DNA of 64,000 nt from Liopterus haemorrhoidalis (lineage: Eukaryota > Arthropoda > Insecta > Coleoptera > Dytiscidae): assembly GCA_963971575.1 (NCBI GenBank), contig OZ020611.1, positions 62,095,381 through 62,159,380 on the forward strand, read 5' to 3'. Within the stretch, counting starts at the first letter, position 1; every line of letters starts with the position of its first letter. A program made the position numbers and the translations under genes. The notes under the pieces are model-generated. The model saw nothing but the letters and a program-made list of their open reading frames with translations, searched no databases and had not been told where the DNA came from. Positions 44,436 through 54,962 of the stretch are shown here, one piece after another.

Positions 44436-45615
44436 TATCAGGTCGTTAAGGATGAAATTTGTAGTTAATAATATTGCCAACTTTAACAGCTTATTATTTG
44501 ACATTGGCTTAATATTTTACCGTTCTGTTTTTTTTTGTTTTGTTGGAAAGTTACACATTTCGTCTGTTTAAAGAAACTCAAAGAACACATTAAAAACTTT
44601 AAAAAAAAATAGATATGTTGATAATGGAACGGTCGGAAATTCGCACTATTATGAGGTATGAGTTCTTACGTGGAACTACGGCATCGCAGACCGCGCGAAT
44701 CCTTAATAGTGTATTTGGCTCTAGTGTTACTACGCAGCAGACAATATCAAATTGGTTCGCAAAATTTCATACCTACAGGTAAACAAACAAAAAAAAAAAA
44801 AAACAGTGGCGAAGGGAGACCTCCGCTAGACTTGCCCTCCCATAAAAAAATAAATAAAAAAATACATATTTTTTTTTTTAATTTAAAACAATATTTAGGT
44901 AAATCTTCAAAAATACATTAAATATTATGTCCTATACAATTTTTTGTCCAAGGCTTGGTTCCCTAGTTACGAATTTTTTCAAATTTTAAAGTTTAATAAC
45001 TTCCGTTTCCGGTTTCGGATTTTAATAAAAAAACAATAGGGTTCTTCCCAATTATTAGGAGAATTTTTTAATACCAGAACGAACTCTTTAAGTTAAACCG
45101 TTTTTGAGTTATCGTGTATACACACAGACACACACACATACGGACGGCACTTCGAAAATAGGTTTTTTGGATTCCCTGGACCATGAAACGTGGTCATCCA
45201 TCAAAATCTCGACATCGAAAATTTTCGCGATTATAATACTTGCCCCTTATATATTAAGGTCGGGCAAGTAAAAACTGGATCATCGATCACAGCAGAAATA
45301 TACTGCAACCAACTGGACGAAATGATGCAAAAACTTAAATAAAAACAGCCTAGATTGGTCAACAGATCGACTCCTATCTTATTGCATGATAACGCTAGAC
45401 CACACACTGCACAAATGAATGTGGCAAAACTATAGGAATTGGAGTTGGAACTTCTTCATCATCCTCCATACTCACCAGAGACTCCCACTGACTACCACTT
45501 CTTCCGCAATTTGGACAACTTTTTAATAGAAAAACAGTTTAATTCTGACAATGTTGTAAAACTGGCCTTCCAAGAATTCATTGACTCTCATCCGCCAGGG
45601 TTTTTCCACAATTTC
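44436..45615 (+). pseudogene. Deleted mariner transposase, interrupted by repeat X
   Basis: This is a sibling of 12236-13090. ATG at 44624 gives MERSEIRTIMRYEFLRG and TASQTARILNSVFGSSVTTQ (helix-turn-helix). After repeat X (44804-45271) it resumes with SSITAEIYCNQLDEMMQKLK, DNARPHTAQMNVAKL, LLHHPPYSPETPTDYHFF and LAFQEFIDSHPPGFFHNF. The DN of DNARPHT and the D of PTDYHF survive; the first catalytic segment is deleted at the same junction as in the sibling. After 45612 the expected C-terminus is replaced by a repeat R tail ('cagactcatgtgacgg'). Confidence 0.8.
44804..45271 (+). repeat. Repeat X, reference copy inside a mariner A-run
   Basis: It begins CAGTGGCGAAGGGAGACC and ends 'gggcaagta' in an A-run. 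The uninterrupted mariner at 12236 reads 'aagcaaaaa...aactggctcgtcgatc' across the same point, which fixes the insertion site. The 3' end can form a hairpin with stem CTTGCCC/GGGCAAG (45240-45268), after 'atacggacggcac' microsatellite-like sequence. That is the structure of RTE-type LINE and SINE tails. The 5' start resembles a hAT terminus, so X may be a composite. No reading frame. Confidence 0.65.
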
Positions 45616-45760
45616 TACCAAACGGACAGACTCATGTGACGGAATAAGGATTTCTTGATTATACCTACGGAAGCCTAAAAATAATATGGGAATATGCATT
45701 TTCTATAAATTTCAATACTAATCATAATGAAATATAGCTTATATATTGTAAAATTCATAA
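45612..45760 (+). repeat. Repeat R tail
   Basis: 'gacggaataaggatttcttg' and 'aatatagcttatatattg' are shared with 34915-35035, joined directly to the mariner remnant. Confidence 0.5.
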
Positions 45761-45927
45761 ATTATTTAACTGTACGATTATTTTAAATTTGTTAAATTTT
45801 TATTTCATTGGATCTTAAGGGGGGGTACGTGCCCCCAGTGCCCCCTCTGAATACGCCACTGGATTAATGTATTCACGCATTTTGTTATTGAAATAAATAC
45901 TGAAAAAAAATCACAAGACACAGATCA

Positions 45928-46772
45928 CAGTGGCGGCCCGTGACATTATTTTCTGGTGGGGCAAAAAGCTTTTTTAGGGCAAAAGCTTATCAAATAGGTT
46001 TTTGAATGAAATTTCCTTGAAATAACTTTTTTTTTCTTCGGAATTCGTTAAAATTAATTCCGGTCTTGGTGGTCCTAAAGTTTTAAGTGTAATTTTTATA
46101 TCATAGGTTCAATTATTTTTGGAAACCAGTTCTAACATTGAAATCACGCTATTTTCGTTCTCATTCATTTTTAAAATTAATTAATTTATTTATTTATTTA
46201 TTTTTTTTTTTCCCCAAAATTCGCCACTTACATACAACACAATCACATAAGCTTAAGAAAATGTAGCGAGTAAATTATCATCAAATACATTAATAAAACA
46301 TTTTAAAATATATTTTAATAATGTAATTATTATAACATCGAACATAACCCTCTAATAACACAACTACAAACAAATGTCAAAATAAAGCACTCCGACTGCT
46401 AATTAAAACTACGGACAAAATATGTTTTGGCCCCCTTGCAATGGCTGCTACAGGTTACATACTATTGCTCGTCCTACGTCCCCGCTTGTGCCTCGCACCA
46501 ACACTCGTACAAAGATAAGAGACATTTGCTCTTTTGCCCTGCCTGGCGTATGTCCATTTTAAAAACATTTGCTTTAAGAAGCGAAATGCGGCGCGATGCG
46601 ATTTTAAGTTATAAACATTTCAGTAGGTATAACAAAATATTAATTTAAAATGTGTAAAATGAAAATAATACATGTTACTATTATTATTTTTTATTAAATA
46701 TTTTCTTCTTTTTCAAAAATAAATAATAGGGGGGGCATTGCCTCGTTGTCCTCCCTGCACCAGCCGCCACTG
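45928..46772. mobile_element. hAT-type element, 845 bp, worn
   Basis: The ends CAGTGGCGGCCCGTG and (minus) CAGTGGCGGCTGGTG match over 10 bp and then in part. 'ggtggggca' on the left mirrors 'ccccctattatttattttt'-side words on the right. The flanking 8-mers do not match well, so the target duplication has decayed. An open frame at 46427-46648 matches no transposase. A solo hAT end ('atacgccactg') lies just upstream at 45843-45853. Confidence 0.65.
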
Positions 46773-46779
46773 ATACAAA

Positions 46780-48040
46780 CAAAGTGTGCAGTCAAATCGA
46801 CTCTTGAGCTCCAGCCCAATACCTGAAAAAATACTATTATTTCAATTATTATTATGTATTATTGCCTATGTAATTATGCAACAAAACCATAAATAGTAAA
46901 ATTGGATAGTGATGATCTCAGAAGAGGGAGACCTAGAAAAGCTGAATGGAAAAAATTCGAAAATAGATTAACGAAAGAGATTTGAGCGACAAGGTACATT
47001 AGGATAGACAATAATGGAGATGGAGATTGGATATCAGAAGACGCCTTAGTACGTTATAATCTGATAATTATAATAACATATGTGTATACATTTTTCAAAT
47101 CCATGCCGGTTTTCATATGTACGTTAAGCAGTCCTCTCACTGTGTCTTAGTTGAAACTTGTAGGGCGTTAGACTAAACTAACTACTAAACAGGATTCTGT
47201 TTATTTGGAACTAAGTTCTCTTAGTTCCTAACAACATATTTAAAAAAATACTCCTGTCAAAAGTATTCTATTGCTTTGTAAAAGATTTTTGTTTCGTTCT
47301 GTCATTATTAATGATCGATGGTTCCCACAGACATCTTCAAAACACATTTTGTCTGTTTTTCTAATAGATTAATGACGTCACGAACACGTTTCAAAATTAA
47401 AACTACTTCAGTCTCAAAGACTGAAATATTGTAATACCAAACTGTGAAACAAATAAGACTATAAAGGCCTCATATCAAAATAAATACCGAAACGTTTTTA
47501 CAAAGCGACAAAAATATCACACACATATTTGAACAACTTAAAATCAGGAAGATTTTCATTCTTTTAGGTATAATGCTGCGTTCACAGCTCTTAAATTTGT
47601 CGACTGTAGACTATGTCGCATGCACTGTTGATTGTCACTACAAGTTTGTCATATGGTAACGCGAGAGACCGTTTACAGCTCTAAATTTAATGCATTATAC
47701 GTTATCGATTATCGATAGTTTTCTAAACTTTGAAGTTACTGCGTTGTTTTAATGAGACAGACATATAAACACACACTAGCTATCTCAGTCTAGATCGTAG
47801 AGAAAATTTACATGGTATGCCTTTACATAACCTAACAAAATGACGTCTCGAAATTGCTTGGATTTCTTGTTCCATAGTAATTAATTTTGAAATATTTAAT
47901 TAACAAATATCTCGCCATTCATGTTTAAGGGTTTGTTTTGCACGTGGTTTACTTTGTTGTTGATAGATATTTTTATTATTCAATATTATTTACTACATTT
48001 TATCTTACCCTAATTAACTTTTATTTAATAATAATTATAA
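46780..48040. other. Unassigned spacer
   Basis: No gene recognised. A frame near 46940-47050 (WKKFENRLTKEI, IDNNGDGDWISEDALV) is short and matches no family I know. Confidence 0.35.
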
Positions 48041-48044
48041 TTAT

Positions 48045-48297
48045 AGCGAGATTTAGATGTGGAAATGAGGAGAGGGAAAATAGTTTTTGGATGAAAGAGG
48101 AAGAAAGAAAATGTAGAATGTGCAGGGAAGGTAAGGAGACAATAGGACATTAGTTGGAAGAATGTGAAGAAATACGACACAGATCGGACACGAGAAACGA
48201 AATTTTGGATGAAACAGGAAGGAGGTATGAATGGATGAATGAAGTGAAAAACAGAAGGGAGGAACTTAAGGAAAGGAGTCAACGAAGATATTAATTA
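48045..48297 (+). pseudogene. LINE ORF2 C-terminal tail (R1/Jockey-like)
   Basis: The plus strand reads ARFRCGNEERENSFWMKEEE, then RKCRMCREGKETIGH, a stop, LEECEEIRHRSDTR, and ILDETGRRYEWMNEVKNRRE. 'RCG...R...YW...E..+CR.C....ETI.H...EC' is the Cys/His tail found after the reverse transcriptase of many insect LINEs. One in-frame stop is at the codon after H. The upstream polymerase is missing. Confidence 0.6.
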
Positions 48298-48353
48298 AAG
48301 GAGAAGGAGAGTAGATTTTAAGCCGAAAGCTTAAACAGAAAAAATTAAATTAA

Positions 48354-48432
48354 CAGGATTCGAACTCTAGTTTGCAAATTAAGTTACATTATTAAGCGCA
48401 CGACAAAACCAACTACGCTACTAGAGCTACTG
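48354..48432 (-). repeat. tRNA-like sequence (SINE head or tRNA pseudogene)
   Basis: On the minus strand there is an A-box-like TAGCGTAGTTGGT (48408-48420) and a B box GAGTTCGAATCCTG (48353-48366). The acceptor stem does not pair convincingly, so it is not a tRNA gene. It lies just left of repeat R. Confidence 0.5.
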
Positions 48433-48485
48433 ATCTGGTGTGTTACATAGCGTATTAAATATTTAACATATTTTACTTAAAAACA

Positions 48486-48910
48486 CAAAAAATGCGTTAT
48501 TTTCCGAAAACATAATCTGATCAAAAATTCCTGTTGTACTATTCCGGTTCACACCAATGTACATTACTTAGAATTTTTTCAGATTTTTAGTTTAAACCAT
48601 CTGAGCTACAGGGTGTGGGACAAAAATTTCTTTGCACAATTTTGGCAAAAATCGCATCAAAATAATTTATTTTGTAAAAATAAAATTTTGATCGTTAATC
48701 CACGTACTAAGGGCTTTCATTTGATACCCTACTCAGAATTAAAAAAATATATATATTTTTTTTCGATGAGCACATATTTGTTTATATTTTTAGGGGGATA
48801 TGTTTATTAGATGTTTTAGTATTTTTCCTGTGTGCGGGTCAAAGAGTTGTATAAGCATGCCAAATTTCAACTCTCTAGGTTTAGCCGTTTGGCTACAATT
48901 TTTACCTTGA
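48486..48910 (+). repeat. Repeat R, clear copy
   Basis: Blocks in order: 'aaaatgcgttattttccg', 'ttcctgttgtactattccgg', 'caccaatgtacatt', 'actaagggctttcatttg', 'gcacatatttgtttatat', 'agttgtataagcatgcc', 'ggctacaatttttacc'. All are nearly identical to 52850-53330. No conserved reading frame is seen. The tail with the microsatellite and 'aaaaccctaaaa' is missing here. Confidence 0.7.
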
Positions 48911-48995
48911 AGTTTTTCTGAATATTCTGTTTCTATCCTCTTTTTAAAATTACTTCTTTTTACACGCTTTGAACTTTTGACAACCTTTAACTTCA

Positions 48996-51083
48996 TCTTT
49001 TATATATAAAAATGAATATTTGTGGCTATGTCCGGAAATTCTAACCCACTTCCAGATATGCTACCGAGTTGATATTTTGGATTCAGGTAGGAAATGTCTT
49101 CACCATAACTAGAAAAATCGAAAATCTCAAAAAAGTCCCACCAGAAACGAGAAATTAACAATTTAGTTTTTAATTATATTGGACCATTGGAATATCTATT
49201 AGATATGCAGTGAGGGAAAAGGAATTTTCGTTCAATAGTTGATTGGATGACTGTATTCAGATAGTGGCTTTTCGGGCGGCATCGGAAATGTTCGGCTCAA
49301 ATATTGTCGGTAAACAGCACTGATCTTCAGTTATTTAGCAAAACTATGATAGATATGTAAAACGAGACACCATCTATATAATATTTTTTTATTTTTGCCG
49401 ATATTTATGAACATTATTATTATGGTTTATTTATTTTTGTTTTTGACGAATCTTTTTTAAAAACAGTTTGACATATTTTAACCAAATGATAATAGAGTAA
49501 AACCAGGGTCGTACAGAGGCCATATATCATCTCAAAATTCTCATTCTAAGGGAGTGTTTCTGGATTAAAACTGTTAACTTAAGAACTTAAAATATCCTTT
49601 TAACATATTTTTTTAATTGCACCCCGAAAAAAGTAAATTGCTATTTTTTATTCTATAAAACGTTCCTTGGACATAGTCATGAAATTTAGAAAGCATATTC
49701 TCTCCATGATATAAGCACCCCCAAACAAGAGATTTTTTGAAATTCGACCCCAAGAGGGTGAAAAGTGGTAAAATATGATTTCAAGGATTCCTCAATATAT
49801 CTCGGTACCAATAAGATATCGACTTAGTTTTTGCTTATAAAGGTTACAAATATTTATGAACGAAATTCAGGATTTTGCCCTAAACAACCCTTAAATCTAC
49901 ATTCGGGCTCAATTGTAGAACGCTTCGCATTTCCTATGTTTATTGAGATAACAATCCGTTTTGGCATATAAGTGTCTTTTTAAAATCTTCAGAAATTTAT
50001 TGAGTTTTTTTTTTTTAATAATTTCACCCCTAAAGGGGCAAAATGCTTTTTCACTGATTCCTCAATATCTCTTAGGCCCAATGAGAGATATAGACTTAGT
50101 TTTTGCTGATACAGGTTACCTATACACATGTACAACAATGTAATTTAGAATTTTATATTAATCACATTAAAATACTATGGCGGTGAACAGCACCGTAGCA
50201 ACGGGGTGGCGTCGGGGCATTTGCCAGGAGCGCGAGGTTTTATTAGATCGCGAGGTTTTATTAGATCGCGAGGTTTGATAAGGGCGCGGGGTCTCATGAG
50301 GGGTGCCATTGTGGGTGAAAACCTTTTTTTTCGCTCTTCCTTCACTTGAATTTGGGTAGTGAGGACCTTTTTTTTGCTCTTCACTTGAATGTGGGAGGTG
50401 AGGATTTTTGTCTTTGCCGAAAACATTGCTACGGCTCTGGCGGTGAAACTATAAAAGATTACATATTCAATATATATACGAAGGACTTAGGGTTTAATAT
50501 TGCTACAAAAATGTTTCCGAGGATATATGTCCCAGATTTTTTATTTTCACTTTTCGACGACAATTATAACATTAAATTTGCTGTTGAACATTTGCGTAGC
50601 CCCTAAAACTATACGAATAAATTTTCTTCGGTGGCAAGAGCATTTATTAACGGTAAAAGATGCTCTGACCTATATTAGTACGATTTATAGATCAGGAGTA
50701 ATCACGGAATAATTATAATAAATATCATAACAAATAAGTTCATAAGGTACAAGATAAAATGCTTCACGTGACCAGCGCCGCCTTGGGCGATGAGTAATTC
50801 TCACATGGGCAACTGTTTGTGGCATTTTCCTAGGTTAGCACAACGGGACACTTATACGTGCTGTTACCAAATGACTGTACTATCAATGTTTACAAAGAAG
50901 CCCTTACTTACATTATTTGTGTAAGAAGAACATATCAATACAATAGTAGATTAAAACAAATAAATATATTTGAACCCTCCAAAACCTTCGCACCAAGCCA
51001 GTCTTAAACCGATTCTGCCATGGGTCCAGCCTAAGCCGGCTATGACTACTTTTTCGGTAGCGAAGCAGCGGGTATACTGCTAG
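48996..51083 (+). mobile_element. Non-autonomous Helitron, complete ends, with nested hAT
   Basis: Starts A|TCTTTTATATATAAAAATG and ends ...GTAGCGAAGCAGCGGG...ACTGCTAG|T, homologous to the ends of 6485-10364. It is 2088 bp with no Rep/helicase. Two diverged units of the same ~291-bp repeat lie at about 49700-50160, in the same orientation relative to the element as in the first Helitron ('gatatcgacttagtttttgc', 'tttcacccctaaaggggc'). A hAT MITE sits at 50188-50439. Confidence 0.75.
50188..50439. mobile_element. hAT-type MITE, 252 bp, perfect target duplication
   Basis: The ends CAGCACCGTAGCAACG and (minus) CAGAGCCGTAGCAATG are an imperfect TIR. GCGGTGAA is repeated exactly at 50180-50187 and 50440-50447. 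The left half has an 18-bp tandem 'gatcgcgaggttttatta' about three times (50238-50275). The right half has two units of the 39-bp minisatellite ('tcacttgaatttgggtagtg'). A related end starts at 40157. Confidence 0.9.
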
Positions 51084-51089
51084 TATTAC

Positions 51090-52710
51090 ATATATGTTCA
51101 GTATTCCCATATTACCTACTTGCAAATTACTCTAAATAAGTTGCACACTGAGTTATTATCTTTCGTTATTTACTTAATTTTAAAACATTACACAGCAACT
51201 ACATATTAACATGTTCCATAACAATAAATAAATAAAAATTAAGCTGCAACAAAGTGTATTACTTAAAATAAACCATAACCAGATACTTAATCATTTATAA
51301 TAATAAACAGAACAACATAAATCAGGTAATTTCCAAATTTTTAATATTGTAGCATTGTAAAACTGTCTTGGTGTTATGAACTTGGCAACACTGCTTGCAC
51401 AGATTAAAGGACTGATCGGCGCAACAGGTTGCAACATTGTCAACAAGCTGATCATAGTATTCCCAAACTGGAGAGTGTAGAAGCTATTTGCGAATTTGCC
51501 ATATGAAAAAATATTTGTTAATAATCTTAGTTGTAAAAACAATTACTTCTCGAGGTTAGGAGTATGAGTTTATTAAGATTGTATCTTACTAATGACAATG
51601 TTTAAAGAAATTACTTTGTAGAATAAGATCAAGATTATGGTAATATTAAAAAGTAAAAAGAATTAGTTAACTTTTGTCGGTCGTTGTTCTAAAAAACTAT
51701 AATTGTTAGAAATTAATTGTTGAAATTGTTAAAAAAATGTCCAATTATCAATATAATATGATAGCTAATAGTTTTACTATACTATTGGTCTTTCTCTCGC
51801 TCTTTTTGTACATCTTCAGTCGGCTTTACTTTTAACCATATTTACAAAAATCCTCAATCATATTTTTTAGGATTTCGTAAGTGTATTTGTTTTTAAAATT
51901 ATGGTCTGATCCAATCCTGACCAGTCAGACAGATTCGCTTAAGAGAATAATCATCGGTGAATGCGCTAAAATAACAAACAGTTAGTTAAAATTTTTGGCC
52001 CACAGGAACGGTGGTTATTACGTTTCAACATAACTAACGGGCAATTATAGTCCACTTTTCTTTTTGCTACTAATATCGGAATATCTACGCTATCATCTTA
52101 CCAAATTTCGTTAAATAGGTATGTTCAATCGTTTTTACGTGAATCGCAGACAAACAGACAGACAGACAGTAATTAATCTTTTTTTATGGATATCGGAAAT
52201 AAAAAATTTATGTGAAGTATGAATTTTCACATATTTCAGGGTCGCAGATAGGTATATAATAAGTGAAGGCGGCATGCTGAATATGTAGGACAAATTTTGC
52301 TTTGTAGTAATCACGGCAAAATGAACGATAATTTTAAAATAATTTATCGTTTGTTAATCTAAAAGCTTTAAAAATAAATTTTATGTTAAAATATTTTTTT
52401 GTTAATTTTAATTCGAATACCTAATACCATTTTTTAGGTTTCTAAATATGTGCAGAATTTGTTTTATATAGCAAGATTTATTAATATTTTGAAAATTACG
52501 TCTATGGCTTCTATTGGTTGTTTTAAATCATATGCTCCGCCCCTCTGGTTTCGTATACATGACACATAGAATGAAAATATAATTCCAACAATTCCAACTG
52601 GTTCTTAAATTTACGCTCTTGAAAATTAAATGCAACATTTACCAAAATATAACTAGAATTTTGACAAAATAATTAAAACAAAATAAAAATGGAAAAAAAA
52701 ACAAAAAATA
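51090..52710. other. Mostly unassigned, with repeat R-related DNA at 52140-52450
   Basis: 'cagacagacagacagtaatt' at 52150 and 'aaaatgaacgataattttaa' at 52318 resemble DNA preceding the R copy at 29810-30000. No gene is recognised. Confidence 0.4.
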
Positions 52711-52721
52711 AAATTTTCTCC

Positions 52722-52790
52722 TCTACCCGGAAGCGAACCCTAGTTTGCTGCGTAGCAAGCGAGCAAGCTAACCATTAGACCAGGATACGC
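52722..52790 (-). repeat. tRNA-like sequence (SINE head or tRNA pseudogene)
   Basis: The minus strand has TCCTGGTCTAATGGTTAG (A-box region, 52769-52786) and GGGTTCGCTTCC (B-box region, 52729-52740). Acceptor pairing is poor. As at 48354, it lies just left of a repeat R copy, separated by 'agtgtgttacata'. Confidence 0.5.
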
Positions 52791-52849
52791 CTTCTAGTAT
52801 AGTGTGTTACATAACTATAACTTTTGTGCATTGTGAACAAAAAAACACA

Positions 52850-53330
52850 AAAAATGCGTTATTTTCCGAAAACATTATCTGATCAAAAATTCATGTTGTA
52901 CTATTCCGGTTCACACCAATATACATTTCTTAGAATTTTTTCAGATTTTTAATTTAAACCATCTAGGGTGTAAGACAAAATTTTTTTGCACAATTTTGGC
53001 TAAAATCGCATGAAAATAATTTATTTTGTAAAAATTTATTTTGATCGTTAATCCACCTACTAAGGGCTTTCATTTGATATCCTAAAAAGAATTTTTTAAA
53101 AAAAATTTTTTTTTTTTCGTTGAGCACATATTTGTTTATATTTTTAGGGGGATATGTTTTTTAGATGTTTTAGTACTTTTCCTATGTGCGGGTCTAAGAG
53201 TTGTATAAGCATGTCAAATTTCAACTCTCTAGGTTTAGCCGTTTGGCTACAATTTTTACCGAACAGACAGACGACAAAATGATGGTATAAGGGTTTTTTG
53301 GTCATACCTACAAAACCCTAAAAACAGTTA
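52850..53330 (+). repeat. Repeat R, most complete copy
   Basis: All blocks of the family are present, ending with 'gaacagacagacgac', 'gtataagggttttttgg' and 'catacctacaaaacccta'. No open frame. The microsatellite plus A-rich end suggests a retroposon, but the 5' end is not defined. Confidence 0.7.
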
Positions 53331-53383
53331 TAGCCATTAATTTTATTAATATTGATAAAACCTTGAGTTTTATTCATATAGAT

Positions 53384-54190
53384 TAGGGCTGCCATACGTC
53401 CCGGTACACCGGGACATGTCCCGGTTTTGAAGTTTGTGTCCCAGTGTCCCGGTCCAAGAGTCATTTGTCCCGGTCGATTTAAAATTTATGCATATTAAAA
53501 AATTATTTTTCGATAATATTGTACATATACATATATACATACTATATATAAATTATATAACAGATTCGAGGTCCGAAATGTTCCGGAATAATGCCGAGTA
53601 CCAGTCAGCTAGTCACTAGCTGACTGGTACTGACAGATGAGCGCAATTCGCTTTCTATTGACGCCGTGAAAAGCATAATTCAATGTGTTTTAAATTATAA
53701 AATGTCATGCATTGAATTCTATAATTATATAAAAGGGGAAAAAGAACTGCTCCAAAAAAACGAAAACATCGGAGAAGTATGATTGGGCAAAGAAGAGCGA
53801 TGATAAAGAAGCCACCGAAGTCGGGGAAGGGGGAGAGTAAAGGCAAGAGAAAAATGGAATGTAAGGTTCTATTTGGTTTTATTAAATTGAATCGCCCATT
53901 AATTTATATTATATTATTTTATATTTGATAAAGACGCATCCACAAAAAAAAACATCAAATTTTTCCAGTCGAACTGAGTGTTCCAAAATTATTCACCATT
54001 GATCCCAACGTTTTGCTCTTGGAATACCTATTATCAATCTCTACTTTAATTATTTTTTTGTCTTTAAATTTTTTTATTTTTTTAAAATATTGTGCAATTT
54101 TTTATAATAAAAGTATTATTGTCGATAAAAGTTTTTTTTAAGTTTTGGGGGGGGGTCCCGGTCGGTAGTCCGACAATTATGGCAGCCCTA
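53384..54190. mobile_element. hAT-type non-autonomous element, copy B
   Basis: It starts TAGGGCTGCCATACG and ends with TATGGCAGCCCTA. ATATAGAT is repeated exactly at 53376-53383 and 54191-54198. The 807 bp are nearly identical to 3598-4406, including the 33-bp palindrome at 53598-53630. Differences are mainly single substitutions and homopolymer lengths. Confidence 0.93.
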
Positions 54191-54316
54191 ATATAGATTT
54201 TACTATTTTAGTACCATTTAAATTGCTTTTTAGAGGAGGCCAGGGCTTATGAAGGGCCGTAGGAAGCGCCAAAGCTTAACCAAAATGGTCAAATGCTTTG
54301 AATCAAACTATAAAAG

Positions 54317-54358
54317 TTCTAAAAAAATCTAGTTCTGCCTAAACGTTTGGAAAACCTG
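54317..54358. repeat. TA-type MITE end fragment
   Basis: 'aaatctagttctgcctaaac' followed by 'gtttggaaaacctg' matches one end of the MITE at 24135. Confidence 0.6.
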
Positions 54359-54364
54359 ATATTA

Positions 54365-54958
54365 TATGATGATTGTATTTATAGGCGTATTGCATTTAAG
54401 ATAAATAACACTTTGTTAAATTTGTACTGACGTTAATTACAAAAAAAAGTTATGTCATAAATTAAATTTGATTAATGATTTAGTTCCCAGGAAATATTTG
54501 TTAAAAACACTTTTATTTTTATTCCAATCTCACCTTCAGCGAAAGTTACTTGTAAACGTAAACAATATTAAAAATTGCTTAAAATTTAGTGAAACTTTGT
54601 CATGACTTTCTCATTCACTTCATTAGTACTATTTGTTTACAGTTCCTGACAAAATACTTTTTATTATAAATTACTCTATAAGTAATTCATTTTGTTTGTA
54701 TAATTTACAAAATGTTAAATTAATTAATGATTTGCAAATTCAAATCGTTCATTTTTCATTTATAATTATATGAAAATCACATTTTATATATGAATATTCA
54801 CACAAATTAGACATAAAACAGAAGATAATTATGTCGTAAATTTGTTTTAATTGCTTGATTTCAAGCCCTCTTACAGAAACATACTTAAAAAATAGTTAAC
54901 GAGTTAAAAATTACCTAATACATTTCTGTAAAGAATATTTCGAATAATCAATATTAAA
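54365..54958. other. Unassigned AT-rich spacer
   Basis: Nothing recognised. Confidence 0.4.
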
Positions 54959-54962
54959 AATA

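Noticed and set aside
46427..46648. 73-codon frame inside the hAT-type element 45928-46772 as its transposase
   Set aside because: No hAT motif, no relation to the C-terminal domains seen elsewhere, and the element is too short.
48354..48432. Functional tRNA gene on the minus strand
   Set aside because: A and B boxes are present, but acceptor and D stems do not pair.
52722..52790. Functional tRNA gene on the minus strand
   Set aside because: Only the D-loop and T-loop words are tRNA-like; acceptor strands are not complementary and the B box has a mismatch.
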